Positions 18,676-27,974 of a stretch of 64,000 nucleotides of DNA are shown here, one piece after another; positions within the stretch are counted from its first letter, which is position 1; each line of letters begins with the position of its first letter. The position numbers were made by a program, and so were the translations under genes. The notes under the pieces were generated by a model. The model searched no databases. It was not told the origin of the DNA and saw nothing but the letters and a program-made list of their open reading frames with translations. Source of the stretch: Salinibacter altiplanensis (lineage in GTDB: Bacteria > Bacteroidota > Rhodothermia > Rhodothermales > Salinibacteraceae); NCBI RefSeq assembly GCF_002894645.1, contig NZ_NCQY01000030.1, forward strand, positions 194,302-258,301, written 5' to 3'.

Positions 18676-19476
18676 CAAGACCAAGGGGATGGAGAATGAA
18701 ATGTGTTACTGGGCAAACGTGCCATCGTAGAGCAACTGCGAGACGTTCTCCCTCGGTCGCCTCTTCCTTGCTTTGTGTCTGAGTGGAAGGCACTTTGCAG
18801 CCTATCCAAGGCAAGGCCAATGGGTTGTTGCCTGCGGGCGCGGTGGACGACCGCCCAGACGACCGTCACAGATGGACCTGGAAGTGATTTTCAGCCCCTC
18901 TCAAACTAAAAAGCACAGACGAGCCAGCCGCCGCACGCAAAGTCCTCGTTCGCGTACTTTTATCATATCAAGCAGTTTTTATTTTGCAATAACGGCATTA
19001 AAAACAGGCGTCTTCGCAGACTGTAGGTAGACAGTGCGGGGACGGCACGAAGCGCACGGCTTGGGCAACCACGGCAAGCTTCATGCACGCCGTAGGTTCT
19101 CCGTGATAGCCCTGAACCTACGATGGCGAACGGCGATCACAGGGGCCCAGAACGGCGCCTGTGTGTGTCTATGTGTAGTTTCATGGGTCGCGGATTGGGA
19201 CCATTCACCTCCAGGGGGACATGCCACTCGTGGTCTGCACAGAAGCGTATTCGAAACCACACTACACGGCAAAAATTCTGAGCAGAGGTCATCCTGAACG
19301 GAGCAGAGCGAAGTCGAAGGACCTCTTTGGCGTCAGCGGACGCTCAGCCTCTATGCCTGTGGGGCGTGCAACCAGTGTCGGCCGTGAAAAGGGACCACCG
19401 CCTTGGTGCAACACTTTCCCCGACGGCACAGTGTTGCTCTGTACCTTCCATCCACCGTTCGACCACCAGCCCACTG
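18676..19476. other. Non-coding region with one REP-like repeat
   Basis: About 800 bases without a credible gene. An AT-rich patch lies at about 18955-19005. A palindromic repeat is at 19284-19326. Short frames in the region look random. Confidence 0.45.
19284..19326. repeat. REP-like palindromic repeat
   Basis: AGAGGTC (19284-19290) pairs with GACCTCT (19320-19326) around TCATCCTGAACGGAGC, giving a hairpin-forming unit. Its core resembles the TCATTCTGAG elements at 11173 and 11372. Confidence 0.5.
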
Positions 19477-19890
19477 ATGCGAACTGTCGTCGTCTTACTT
19501 GTCGCTGCTCTCATTCCACCAGTCGCCAACGGGCAGGTTTTGGACACACTGGAGACCGCATCCGACTCGACCGACTACGAAGTCGAGACCTACTTCGTCA
19601 GGGGAGACACCGCCTCGTTCTTCACACCACACGACGACGAAGAGGCTGTTCGGACCCTCATCGATCGGACAGGCCAGGGACACTGCAGAGTCATCACCCT
19701 GGTGCGAGCAGTCAACCAGCGAAGGGCGGAAACACTCGCAAAGCGCTACGACGGAGAAGTGATCAACACACGCCTGATTGTCCGCTGTGCACCGTTTTCT
19801 ACCTTACAATTTTCGATGCCAACCTTGACTTTGCACCGGCCGAGGGACAGGAGGAAACGGTTTTCTCATCCGTGCAATGAGACGGACTAG
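19477..19890 (+). CDS. Small secreted hypothetical protein
   Basis: A 137-residue protein starting MRTVVVLLVAALIPPVANGQ, a clear Sec signal peptide cleaved near residue 20. The mature part is short, mixed alpha/beta and acidic in its first third (DTLETASDSTDYEVE), with two cysteines near the middle and end. No family was recognised. An in-frame ATG lies 150 bases upstream but would bury the signal peptide. The gene stands alone between non-coding DNA and the terminator of the tRNA-Ser gene. Confidence 0.55.
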   Translation: MRTVVVLLVAALIPPVANGQVLDTLETASDSTDYEVETYFVRGDTASFFTPHDDEEAVRTLIDRTGQGHCRVITLVRAVNQRRAETLAKRYDGEVINTRLIVRCAPFSTLQFSMPTLTLHRPRDRRKRFSHPCNETD

Positions 19891-19983
19891 CCGTCCACGT
19901 AGGGCACGCTTCGAGACAGTGGAGGAGCCTGGGTGCAGAACTGTGAATCCACCGCCGGAGCACTCTGGCGGTCCAGGTCACAC

Positions 19984-20013
19984 AAAAAGCCCCTCAGCAG
20001 ATGCCAAGGGGCT
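19984..20013 (-). terminator. Intrinsic terminator of the tRNA-Ser gene
   Basis: On the minus strand AGCCCCT and AGGGGCT form a 7-bp stem with a 12-base loop followed by TTTTTG. It lies 14 bases past the 3' end of the tRNA gene. Confidence 0.85.
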
Positions 20014-20026
20014 GTGGTTGCCAAAG

Positions 20027-20115
20027 CGGTGGGGGAGGGATTCGAACCCCCGGGACCCGCGAGGGCCCTCCGGTTTTCGAGACCGGTGCATTCGACCAGG
20101 CTCTGCCACCCCACC
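20027..20115 (-). tRNA. tRNA-Ser (anticodon CGA)
   Basis: The acceptor stem GGTGGGG pairs with CCCCACC, followed by discriminator G. The anticodon stem-loop CCGGT-CTCGAAA-ACCGG gives anticodon CGA (codon UCG). A long variable arm (class II) and the GGTTCGAAT T-loop identify it as a serine tRNA of 89 bases. CCA is not encoded. It is closely followed by an intrinsic terminator. Confidence 0.95.
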
Positions 20116-20206
20116 GTGAGTGACGATGGTGACGTACATCGGAGTTCAGGAACACGTTCCCCCTAGTGGGCACAGATCATAGCTAAATCGATGTGAACCT
20201 CCCCAC

Positions 20207-20575
20207 CTACTGAGGACTTTTCGTTCCGTCTCGTCCACGGCCCCAGGAGCCGAGACACCACCCGTCATCGGTGCAGGATGAAGTTGGGGAGAGGGGCGAC
20301 CTCACTGCCGAACGTGGTCGACATCCGTACGGCGGCAGGATGCGGTAGAAAGCTTTGGGGAACCAATGCAGTGGAGACTGCGCGGCGGTTCGGGACCGTG
20401 CGCCCTGGCGATCCAGCGTTCCGTAGAACGTCCACTCCGGAGACGTCTCCGAGGTGAGCCCAAGCGCCGGCCATCGCCGCCCTCCACGTGGGACGGATCT
20501 TGATCCCATGTCGGACAGGGCCGCCAGGGCAGCTCGCACACTACGGTCCTCCAAGTCTCTCATCTCCCTCGGCAA
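20207..20575 (-). CDS. Doubtful small gene or remnant downstream of alaS
   Basis: A 122-codon frame 61 bases past alaS on the same strand. The first ~45 residues look protein-like (LEDRSVRAALAALSDMGS), but then a second frame (stop at 20265) becomes equally plausible. This suggests a frameshifted remnant or chance. No family was recognised. The remainder of the 20116-20636 gap shows nothing else. Confidence 0.2.
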   Translation of the reverse strand: MPREMRDLEDRSVRAALAALSDMGSRSVPRGGRRWPALGLTSETSPEWTFYGTLDRQGARSRTAAQSPLHWFPKAFYRILPPYGCRPRSAVRSPLSPTSSCTDDGWCLGSWGRGRDGTKSPQ

Positions 20576-20636
20576 TGGTTGTCGCCGCCTTCATTTTTCT
20601 GAGGAGGAGCAGACGGACTGAAGATGCTTGCCAAGG

Positions 20637-23522
20637 CTATCCCAGATGCTCACGGACGAGGGCCGGAACCTCACTCAGCACCGCGTCCAGCGCCTCAGGA
20701 TCGCGCCCGCCGGCCGATGCGAGAGACGGTCGCCCCCCCCCACCGCCACCGAGGCGGTCGCCCAACGTCCCCACAAGGTCTCCGGCCCGCAACTGGCCCT
20801 CGTCGAGCAGATCGTCGGCCACCGTAGCCACCACGTGTACCTTCTCCTCCTCTTCGTCTACGCTCCCGAGAACCCCAACGGCCCCCTCGCCCAACTTGTC
20901 GCGGAACTGCTGACCCAGCTCCTGCAGGTCGTCCGTGGTCGCTCGATCGAGCCGCCCAGTCACAACCGACACCTGGCCCACAGGGGTCGTGTTTTCGGCA
21001 ATGAAGGTCTCCAGCTGGTCCGAGAGCTGGCCACGGCGCAGCTGGTCAACCTCGTCCTCCAGACGGTCGCGTTCCTCCTGCAGCTCCGCAATGGCCTCCG
21101 GCAGGGACGTGTGCAGTGATCGGAACTGTCCTCGCGCTTGGGTCAACGTCTCCAGCTCCGACTCCACGTGCCCCAACGCGGCTCTCCCGGCCACGGCCTC
21201 CACGCGGCGCACGCCCGAGGCCACAGACCCTTCGGACACGACCCGAAAGAGCCCAATCTCGCCGGTGGCGTCCACGTGAGTGCCTCCACACAGCTCCATC
21301 GAGAAGTCCGGGGCGAACGTGATGACCCGCACCCGATCGCCGTACTGCTCGTCGAACAGGGCCGTCGCGCCACGGTCCATCGCCTCATCGATCGGCACAT
21401 TGCGCGCCTCCTGCTTTGGAATGTTCTCCTGGATGGCGGTGTTGACCCGACGCTCGATGTGTCGCAGGGCATCCTCCTCGACCGCATCGAAGTGGCTGAA
21501 GTCAAACCGGAGCCGATCCGGTGCCACGAGCGACCCTTTCTGCTGCACGTGATCCCCAAGTGTCTCACGCAGCACAGCGTGCATCAGGTGCGTGGCGGTA
21601 TGGTGCGCTCGAATCTGGTCTCGGCGGTCCGTGTCCACCTTCGCTTCCACAGATCCCTCCAGATGCTCGGGCAGGGTGTCCACCGTGTGCACAATGCGCT
21701 CCTCCTCCTGTTGGGTGTCGAGCACCCGCACTTGCTCCCCCTCAACGTGGAGCGTGCCCGTATCCCCAACCTGCCCTCCAGCCTCCGCGTAGAACGGCGT
21801 GTGGCTGAGTTCAACCTCGTACTGGTGGGCATCATCGGCCTCTCCCCCCCGCACGGCCCGGATTTCGGCGTCGTCAACGACGTCCCGATCGTACCCAACA
21901 AACACGGACGCGTCGCCCTCCGACACCGGCTGCCAAGCATGCACGCTGCTCTGGTCGACCGCAAAGTCGGAGGCAGCTCGGGCACGCTCCTGCTGGCGGT
22001 CCATGAGCGTTTCGTACCCCTCCATGTCCACGTCTAGGCCTCGCTCGCGGGCCATCAGCCGGGTGAGGTCGATCGGAAACCCGTACGTGTCGTGGAGAAG
22101 AAACGCGATCTGTCCCGGCAGCGCCCCCCCGCGGGCCGTGCGGGCAAAGCGGTGCAGGACCGTGCCCGAGTCGTCGGCATCGACGTACGCCTTCTCGAGC
22201 AGATCCAGGGCCTGGGCGTCTTGTTGGAGCTCACCAAGAAGGCCGTCGGTCTCTTCCCCGTCCGTCTCCTGAAAACGGGTGACATGAGGCACGACCCGCT
22301 CGAAGAACTCGATGCCTGTGCCCAGGGTCTCCAGGAAGCTCTCCTCCTCGGCCTGGATCGCCCGCTCAATAAACTCTTGTTGTTCGGTGAGCCCGTCGAA
22401 CTGACCGCCCATCTTTTCGAGCAGCGGGTCGACGAGGCGATGCAGAAACGGCTCTTCCAGTCCCAGGGTCTGGTAGCCGTAGCGAACGGCCCGGCGCAGG
22501 ATACGACGGATGACGTAGCCTCGTCCCTCGTTGCTCGGCATCGCACCATCGGAAATGGCAAAGGCGATTGTGCGGATGTGATCGGCCACCACACGGAGAG
22601 CGATCCGCACCTGCTCGCGTTCATCGTCATCGTCGATGTGCAGGTCGTCGTAGCCCTGAATGTTCGCACGCGGGGAGAGATCGGCCACGGCCTGCAGCAG
22701 CGGCGCGAAGAGGTCCGTGTCGTAGGTCGACTCTTCCCCCTGCAGCACAGCCACCATCCGCTCGAAGCCCATGCCCGTGTCCACGTGCTGGTCGTCGAGC
22801 GGCTCCAGGCTGCCGTCGGGGTGCGCGTTGTACTGGATGAAGACGAGGTTCCACAGCTCCATTACCTGCGGGTGATCGGCGTTTACCAGTTCTCGTCCCG
22901 GGGTTTCGCGTCGGGCCTCTGGGGGACGCAGATCCACATGCAGCTCCGAACACGGGCCACAGGGCCCGGTGTCGCCCATCATCCAGAAGTTTTCCTTCGA
23001 CGGCTCGTAGAGAATCCGCTCCTCCGGCAGGGACGTCTGTGCGTGCCACAGGTCGTACGCCTCCGCGTCGGCGGAGACGCCAAAGTCGTCGTCCCCTTCA
23101 TGCACCGTGGCGTAGAGCCGCTCCGGTGCCAGGCCCCACCGCTCCACCAATAACTCCCATGCCCACCGGATCGCCTCGGCCTTGAAGTAGTCCCCGAAGC
23201 TCCAATTGCCCAGCATCTCAAAGAAGGTGTGGTGGTACGTGTCGTGCCCCACCTCCTCCAGGTCGTTGTGTTTGCCGGAGACGCGAAGACACTTCTGCGT
23301 GTCCACGGCCCGCGAGTACGGACGCTGGCCCGTCCCCAGAAAGACATCTTTAAACTGGTTCATCCCCGCATTTGTGAAGAGCAGAGTGTCGTCCCCCTCC
23401 GGCACGAGGGAGGCACTCGGGACGGCCTCGTGGCCCTTCGCCTGAAAAAACTGCAGGAAGTCTTGCCGAATCTCTTCGGAGGAGCGAGACGGATCGGCGG
23501 AGGACTGAAGATGCGGATTCAT
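20637..23522 (-). CDS. alaS: Alanyl-tRNA synthetase
   Basis: Charges tRNA-Ala with alanine and edits mischarged Ser/Gly. The class II catalytic core begins with FLQFFQAKGHEAVPSASLVP and FTNAGMNQFKDVFLG. The editing domain has HHTATH (H640-H645) and the zinc site CGGTH (C745-H749). A coiled-coil-like segment (about 780-820) and a DHHA1 C-terminal domain with GGGGGGRPSLASAGGRD follow. At 961 residues it is longer than the common ~880. Extra length comes from acidic insertions (for example around residues 425-445 and 290-310) in keeping with the acidic proteome. The upstream ~270 bases contain its promoter, and no leader structure was recognised. Confidence 0.97.
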   Translation of the reverse strand: MNPHLQSSADPSRSSEEIRQDFLQFFQAKGHEAVPSASLVPEGDDTLLFTNAGMNQFKDVFLGTGQRPYSRAVDTQKCLRVSGKHNDLEEVGHDTYHHTFFEMLGNWSFGDYFKAEAIRWAWELLVERWGLAPERLYATVHEGDDDFGVSADAEAYDLWHAQTSLPEERILYEPSKENFWMMGDTGPCGPCSELHVDLRPPEARRETPGRELVNADHPQVMELWNLVFIQYNAHPDGSLEPLDDQHVDTGMGFERMVAVLQGEESTYDTDLFAPLLQAVADLSPRANIQGYDDLHIDDDDEREQVRIALRVVADHIRTIAFAISDGAMPSNEGRGYVIRRILRRAVRYGYQTLGLEEPFLHRLVDPLLEKMGGQFDGLTEQQEFIERAIQAEEESFLETLGTGIEFFERVVPHVTRFQETDGEETDGLLGELQQDAQALDLLEKAYVDADDSGTVLHRFARTARGGALPGQIAFLLHDTYGFPIDLTRLMARERGLDVDMEGYETLMDRQQERARAASDFAVDQSSVHAWQPVSEGDASVFVGYDRDVVDDAEIRAVRGGEADDAHQYEVELSHTPFYAEAGGQVGDTGTLHVEGEQVRVLDTQQEEERIVHTVDTLPEHLEGSVEAKVDTDRRDQIRAHHTATHLMHAVLRETLGDHVQQKGSLVAPDRLRFDFSHFDAVEEDALRHIERRVNTAIQENIPKQEARNVPIDEAMDRGATALFDEQYGDRVRVITFAPDFSMELCGGTHVDATGEIGLFRVVSEGSVASGVRRVEAVAGRAALGHVESELETLTQARGQFRSLHTSLPEAIAELQEERDRLEDEVDQLRRGQLSDQLETFIAENTTPVGQVSVVTGRLDRATTDDLQELGQQFRDKLGEGAVGVLGSVDEEEEKVHVVATVADDLLDEGQLRAGDLVGTLGDRLGGGGGGRPSLASAGGRDPEALDAVLSEVPALVREHLG

Positions 23523-23799
23523 CGGGTGGTGGGGGAGTCGATTTCAGGTGAACAGAACACTCGTACGAAACTCAGGGCCGACAGTGTACGCCTGCACGCT
23601 TCAAGTGAGACCTTAATGCACGGGCGAGTCTACCGCGGGCTCAAAATGGTCGTCAGGCCCAGGCCAAGCGCCACTGCGAACGTCCGCGTAGGTTTGAACA
23701 TCGGGGCGGCTGCGAGGACACCTTAGCGGAAGGGCGTGTACGGCTAAAACCGTTGAGGATTCCGCCCCGAGCCCTTCACGTTCAGAAGACATGACGGTC

Positions 23800-24420
23800 T
23801 CATCCGCTCGGGCGGGCGGGCGAGACGAATCGGTTCTCCGCCACGTACCAGCGCCACGGGCGCTCCACCGCTTTGGAAATGCCGATGCGTGCGGACTGGG
23901 CGACCTGCGCATCGTCCACGGCCTCCCCGGCGGCGAGGTACAGCGGAGGAGCCGTCAAACTCTTGGTGTGGGCGTCACCGTCGATCTCGAAGGCCTCCGC
24001 GAGCTTGCCGGGACCGTTCGTTAGACGCACCCTACGCTCAACGCCCCGCTCCGCCTGCATGTCGTCGATTCCCTCTTCCGGCTCCACCGCGCGAAGCAGG
24101 ACGGCCCCGGCCGTGCCCTTCGGCTCCGTCACCACGTTCAGGAGCCAGTGGACCCCGTAGATGAGGTAGACGTACGCCGTGCCCGGCGCGGCAAACAGGT
24201 CTTCGCCCCGCCCTTGGCCGGTCACCGCTCCGGTCTTCGGGTCACGCGAGAGGTGCGACGCATGACAGGCCGGGTCGTCCTCCGTGTAGGCTTCAGTCTC
24301 TACGATTCGTCCCACGCGGCGATCTCCAGATGGGGCCTCGTGGACGAGACGCTCTCCGAGCAGGTCTCGGGCGACGGACACCGTCGACCGGTCGAAGAAG
24401 GACGCAGGAAGAGGCTCCAT
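23800..24420 (-). CDS. Alkyladenine (3-methyladenine) DNA glycosylase, AAG/MPG family
   Basis: Base-excision repair enzyme that removes alkylated or deaminated purines. The family signatures are present: PLPASFFDRSTVSVARDLLG at the start, RIVETEAY with the catalytic Glu41, ACHAS, and AYVYLIYGVHWLLNVV (about 82-97) lining the DNA-binding surface. RLTNGPGKLAEAF is at about 134-146. The 206-residue length is normal. I prefer ATG 24420, which matches the family N-terminus; an in-frame ATG at 24444 would add eight residues. The gene is last in a minus-strand run behind a thiolase, 148 bases away, and may be transcribed separately. Confidence 0.93.
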   Translation of the reverse strand: MEPLPASFFDRSTVSVARDLLGERLVHEAPSGDRRVGRIVETEAYTEDDPACHASHLSRDPKTGAVTGQGRGEDLFAAPGTAYVYLIYGVHWLLNVVTEPKGTAGAVLLRAVEPEEGIDDMQAERGVERRVRLTNGPGKLAEAFEIDGDAHTKSLTAPPLYLAAGEAVDDAQVAQSARIGISKAVERPWRWYVAENRFVSPARPSG

Positions 24421-24568
24421 GCGGAAGCAAACAGTTTTTGGCAATCGGTAGGTTCAGACGGAGTCGCCCTCGTGGCGCCTTCGCCCATTCGGTGTCGTGT
24501 CTCTCCTCTCAGAGCCCCGCAGCGTTGTGTACAGTTCGGCACACGGGTGCCGGAGGCCCCTCCTTCCG

Positions 24569-25759
24569 CTAGGTCGTGCGTTCGATGGCCAGGGCCACGC
24601 CCCCGCCCGTTCCGTGACAGATGGAGGCCATGCCCAACGTCCCGTTGTGCTGCCGGAGGGCATGGAGGAGCGTCACCGTGATCCGCGTTCCGGACGCCCC
24701 GATCGGATGGCCGAGCGCAATCGCCCCGCCGTGCACGTTCAACTGGTCGTACGGCACGTCGAGCTCGCGGTGGAAGAGGATGTTGTTGATCGCGAACGCC
24801 TCGTTGTTTTCGTAGAGGTCGTAGTCGTCCAGCGCCGTATCGGTCGCGTCGAGCACGTTGTGGACGGCCGGGATGGGGGCCTCCGGGAAGCGCCACGACT
24901 CGCGGGCCGACCAGCCGCCGCGATGCACCTTCGCAAGGGGCGTGAGGCCGTGGGCCTCCACCGCGTCGGCACTGGCGAGGAGCACGGCCGCGGCCCCGTC
25001 GGAAATTTGGCTGCTGTTGCCCGCCGTCAATACGCCATCGTCCGCAAAGGCTGGGCCCAAATTGGCAAGCCCGTCCGCCGTCGTGTCCGGGCGGATGCCC
25101 TCGTCCGTTTCCAACGTCTCGGGCCCGGAGCGCGTGTCGTACTCCACCGGGGCAATCTCATCGTCGAAGCGGCCTGCCTCCGTCGCCTCGGCGGCGCGCT
25201 GCTGGGAGGTAGCCGCAATCTCGTCGAGGGCCGCCCGGTCGATGTCGTGCTCCGCACAGAGCCGTTCGGTCTGCTCCCCCATCGCGTTGCCGGTCTCTGG
25301 GTCGCTGAGGCCGTCGCGATGCATGACGTCTTGCAGCTGCTCCCCCCCCGGCGAGAAGGTGTAGCCCCATCGTGCGTCGGAGTCCAGGTAGAAGCCCGCG
25401 TCGGACATCGCCTCGGTGCCACCGGCCAAAATAAGGTCGGCCTCTCCGGCCTTGATCATGGTCGCCCCGTTCATGATCGACATCATGCTGGAGGCGCACA
25501 CCATGTCCACGGCATACCCATCGACGCTGTCGGGAATTCCTGCCTGGAGGGCAGCCTGGCGCGGGACCAGCTGCCCCTGCCCCGCCCGAAGCACATTGCC
25601 GAAGATGTACAGGTCGAGCCCGCCTCCATCGACCTCGGCACGGTCGAGCGCCGCCCGCATCACCGGCGCGGCAAGATCAACGGGAGAGTGGTTCTTAAGC
25701 GCCCCGCCGAGGCGCCCCATCGGGGTTCGCACGGCCGCGGCAATGTATACGTCACGCAT
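24569..25759 (-). CDS. Thiolase (acetyl-CoA acyltransferase family)
   Basis: Condenses or cleaves acyl-CoA thioesters (acetyl-CoA C-acetyltransferase / 3-ketoacyl-CoA thiolase). The nucleophile is C88 in DMVCASSMMS, and the second active-site pair is H351 (GGAIALGHPIGASG) and C381 (ICHGTGGG). The motif around C88 is CASS instead of the usual CASG/CGSG, and the final motif is CHGTGGG where many thiolases have CIGGGQG, so it belongs to a divergent but complete branch. The length of 396 residues is standard. It lies 55 bases behind the DUF255 gene on the same strand. Fatty-acid, butyrate or polyester metabolism are all possible. Confidence 0.92.
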   Translation of the reverse strand: MRDVYIAAAVRTPMGRLGGALKNHSPVDLAAPVMRAALDRAEVDGGGLDLYIFGNVLRAGQGQLVPRQAALQAGIPDSVDGYAVDMVCASSMMSIMNGATMIKAGEADLILAGGTEAMSDAGFYLDSDARWGYTFSPGGEQLQDVMHRDGLSDPETGNAMGEQTERLCAEHDIDRAALDEIAATSQQRAAEATEAGRFDDEIAPVEYDTRSGPETLETDEGIRPDTTADGLANLGPAFADDGVLTAGNSSQISDGAAAVLLASADAVEAHGLTPLAKVHRGGWSARESWRFPEAPIPAVHNVLDATDTALDDYDLYENNEAFAINNILFHRELDVPYDQLNVHGGAIALGHPIGASGTRITVTLLHALRQHNGTLGMASICHGTGGGVALAIERTT

Positions 25760-25814
25760 GGCGAGAAAGGAGGTCTATGAGAGGGGAAACGCTGAGGTAG
25801 AGCAAACGAACAGA

Positions 25815-27920
25815 TCAGTTGTCGTCACGGGCATGAAGCTGTGCCCGCAATCCCTCCGGATCCGTGACGGGCGCCTCGCACTGAAAGTCGTGACACACGT
25901 ACGCCGTCGCCTGGTCTCCAACGGGCGTTTGTGGCTCTACAAACGGGGCGAGGGTCGTGATCTCCGCATCCTCGGGCGGCCGATGGAGCGTGACGGTGGT
26001 CGGCGTGTAATGGCCGCGGAGGACACGAAGGAGAGCGTCGGTGTCGGGCGCTCCTTCCTCCCCCACCACCACGACTTCTCGCGGGGTGCCCAGTGCCCAG
26101 TGCAGTCCCGAGAGCAGGGCTGTAAACCCGGTCGGGCGACGACGAGCGCTCGCCCCGGCCCACCGGCTCAGGGCCGCCGCACGCTCCTCAAACTCGGTGC
26201 GACCGGTGAAGCGGGCCAGACGCAGCAGGTTCATCAGCTGCACCGAGTTGCCGGATGGGAGGGCGCCGTCGGTCGCCTCCTTGGGCCGTACGATCAAGGC
26301 CTCTCCGTCTTCGGGGGTCATGTAGAAGCCACCGGCCTCCGCGTCCCAGAAGCGCTCCAGGGCCGTCTCCATGTGTTCCGTCGCCGCCCGGAGCCATGCG
26401 GCATCGAACGTCGTCTCGTAGAGCTCCAGGAGCCCCCAGGTCAGAAACGCATGGTCGTCGAGCGTGGCCTGGATGCCGGCGTCTCCCTCCCGGTACCGAT
26501 GAAGCAGCCGCCCTTCCGCGTCGTGCATCGTGTCGAGCACGAAGTGCCCCGTCTGGACGGCGGCGGTCTCGAAGGCCTTCTCGTCGAAGACCCGAGCGGC
26601 CTTTGCAAGCGCCGCCGTCATGAGGCCGTTCCAGTCCGTCAACACCTTGTCGTCGAGCCCGGGACGAGACCGATCATCTCGCACGTCGAGCAGGGTTTCA
26701 CGAGCCCTGTTGAGGCGATCGCGGAGGGTCTCCTCGTCCGTCCCCCGCTGCTCGGCCGCCGCGGCGAGGGACTGTTCGCGGTGCAGCACGTTCTTGCCAG
26801 TCCGCTCCCCCGATCGCTCCTCCTGGTAGTTGCCCTCCGAAGACATGTTGTAGACGTCAATCACGAGGTCCGCGAGGGCGGGCTCCAGATGCTCTCGAAT
26901 GTCCTCAATCGACCAGACGTAAAACGCCCCCTCTTCCATGTCTCCCTCCTTGTTTAGGCTATCGGCGTCCTCGGCGGAGTAGAACCCGCCATCCGGGGCC
27001 CGAAGGTCGCGGAGGACATACGTGAGCACCTCGCGGGCCGTCCGCTTGTATCGGTCGGTGCCGGTTGCCTGATGCGCCTCCGTGTAGGCCAGGGCGTGCA
27101 TGGCCTGGTCGTACAGCATCTTCTCGAAGTGAGGGAGCTTCCACTGCTGATCGGTCGAATACCGGTGAACGCCATATCCCACCTGGTCGAAGAGCCCGCC
27201 CCATCGCATTCGGTCCAGCGTCGTGGTCACCATGTCGAGCGCCTCCTGCTCGCCCGTCCGGTGCCAGTGGCGGAGCAGGAACAGCAGGTTGTGCGGGGCC
27301 GGGAACTTCGGGGCCGACCCAAAGCCCCCGTGCGTCCGATCGAATTGCTGGGAGAGCTGCTGGGCCGCCTCGTCGAGGAGCGCCGGCCCGGGCGCCCCCC
27401 CGTCCGTCTGGTCGGTAGCAATGCTTCGGAGCCGGTCGGTGACCTGCTCGGCGTCGTCGAGAAGCTTCTCTCGGTCATCGCTATTCCAGAGCTGGTTGAC
27501 CCGGGGCAGGAGGTCCATGAGGCCCGTCCGCTGAAAGCGCCCCTCTTTCGGAAGGTACGTCGCCGCGAAGAAGGGCTTCCGATCAGGGGTAAGGAGCACG
27601 GTGAGGGGCCACCCCCCCTGCCCCCGCATCATCTGACAAACGTCCATGTAGATGCTGTCGACGTCCGGCCGCTCCTCCCGGTCCACCTTGATCGGCACGA
27701 ACCCGTCGTTCAAGACCGCAGCCACGTCGTCGTCCTCAAAGGATTCCCGCTCCATCACGTGGCACCAGTGGCAGGTCGAATAGCCGATCGACAAGAAGAT
27801 CGGGGTGTCCTTCTCGCGCGCTTTCTCAAACGCCTCTTCGCCCCACGGATGCCAGTCGACCGGGTTGTCCTTGTGCTGGCGCAGGTACGGGCTCTGTTCG
27901 TCGGCGAGGCGGTTGGGCAT
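25815..27920 (-). CDS. DUF255 thioredoxin-like protein (YyaL / spermatogenesis-associated 20 family)
   Basis: A 701-residue cytosolic protein. The N-terminal thioredoxin-like DUF255 domain starts [19 protein letters not shown] and holds [10 protein letters not shown] (C50-x-x-C53), [10 protein letters not shown] and GQGGWPLTV. The remainder is an alpha/alpha-barrel like the six-hairpin glycosidase/epimerase fold, with many Trp and Asp residues. The family's reaction is unclear, though it is widespread and usually single-copy. Length and motifs match the family. The gene follows the M14 peptidase by 54 bases and precedes the thiolase by 55 bases, so the three probably form one transcript, without an obvious shared pathway. 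Confidence 0.92.
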   Translation of the reverse strand: MPNRLADEQSPYLRQHKDNPVDWHPWGEEAFEKAREKDTPIFLSIGYSTCHWCHVMERESFEDDDVAAVLNDGFVPIKVDREERPDVDSIYMDVCQMMRGQGGWPLTVLLTPDRKPFFAATYLPKEGRFQRTGLMDLLPRVNQLWNSDDREKLLDDAEQVTDRLRSIATDQTDGGAPGPALLDEAAQQLSQQFDRTHGGFGSAPKFPAPHNLLFLLRHWHRTGEQEALDMVTTTLDRMRWGGLFDQVGYGVHRYSTDQQWKLPHFEKMLYDQAMHALAYTEAHQATGTDRYKRTAREVLTYVLRDLRAPDGGFYSAEDADSLNKEGDMEEGAFYVWSIEDIREHLEPALADLVIDVYNMSSEGNYQEERSGERTGKNVLHREQSLAAAAEQRGTDEETLRDRLNRARETLLDVRDDRSRPGLDDKVLTDWNGLMTAALAKAARVFDEKAFETAAVQTGHFVLDTMHDAEGRLLHRYREGDAGIQATLDDHAFLTWGLLELYETTFDAAWLRAATEHMETALERFWDAEAGGFYMTPEDGEALIVRPKEATDGALPSGNSVQLMNLLRLARFTGRTEFEERAAALSRWAGASARRRPTGFTALLSGLHWALGTPREVVVVGEEGAPDTDALLRVLRGHYTPTTVTLHRPPEDAEITTLAPFVEPQTPVGDQATAYVCHDFQCEAPVTDPEGLRAQLHARDDN

Positions 27921-27974
27921 GGCGTCGGGGGTTCGTGAACCTGTGCGCGAGAATGCGCTCTTCGGACACGGACA

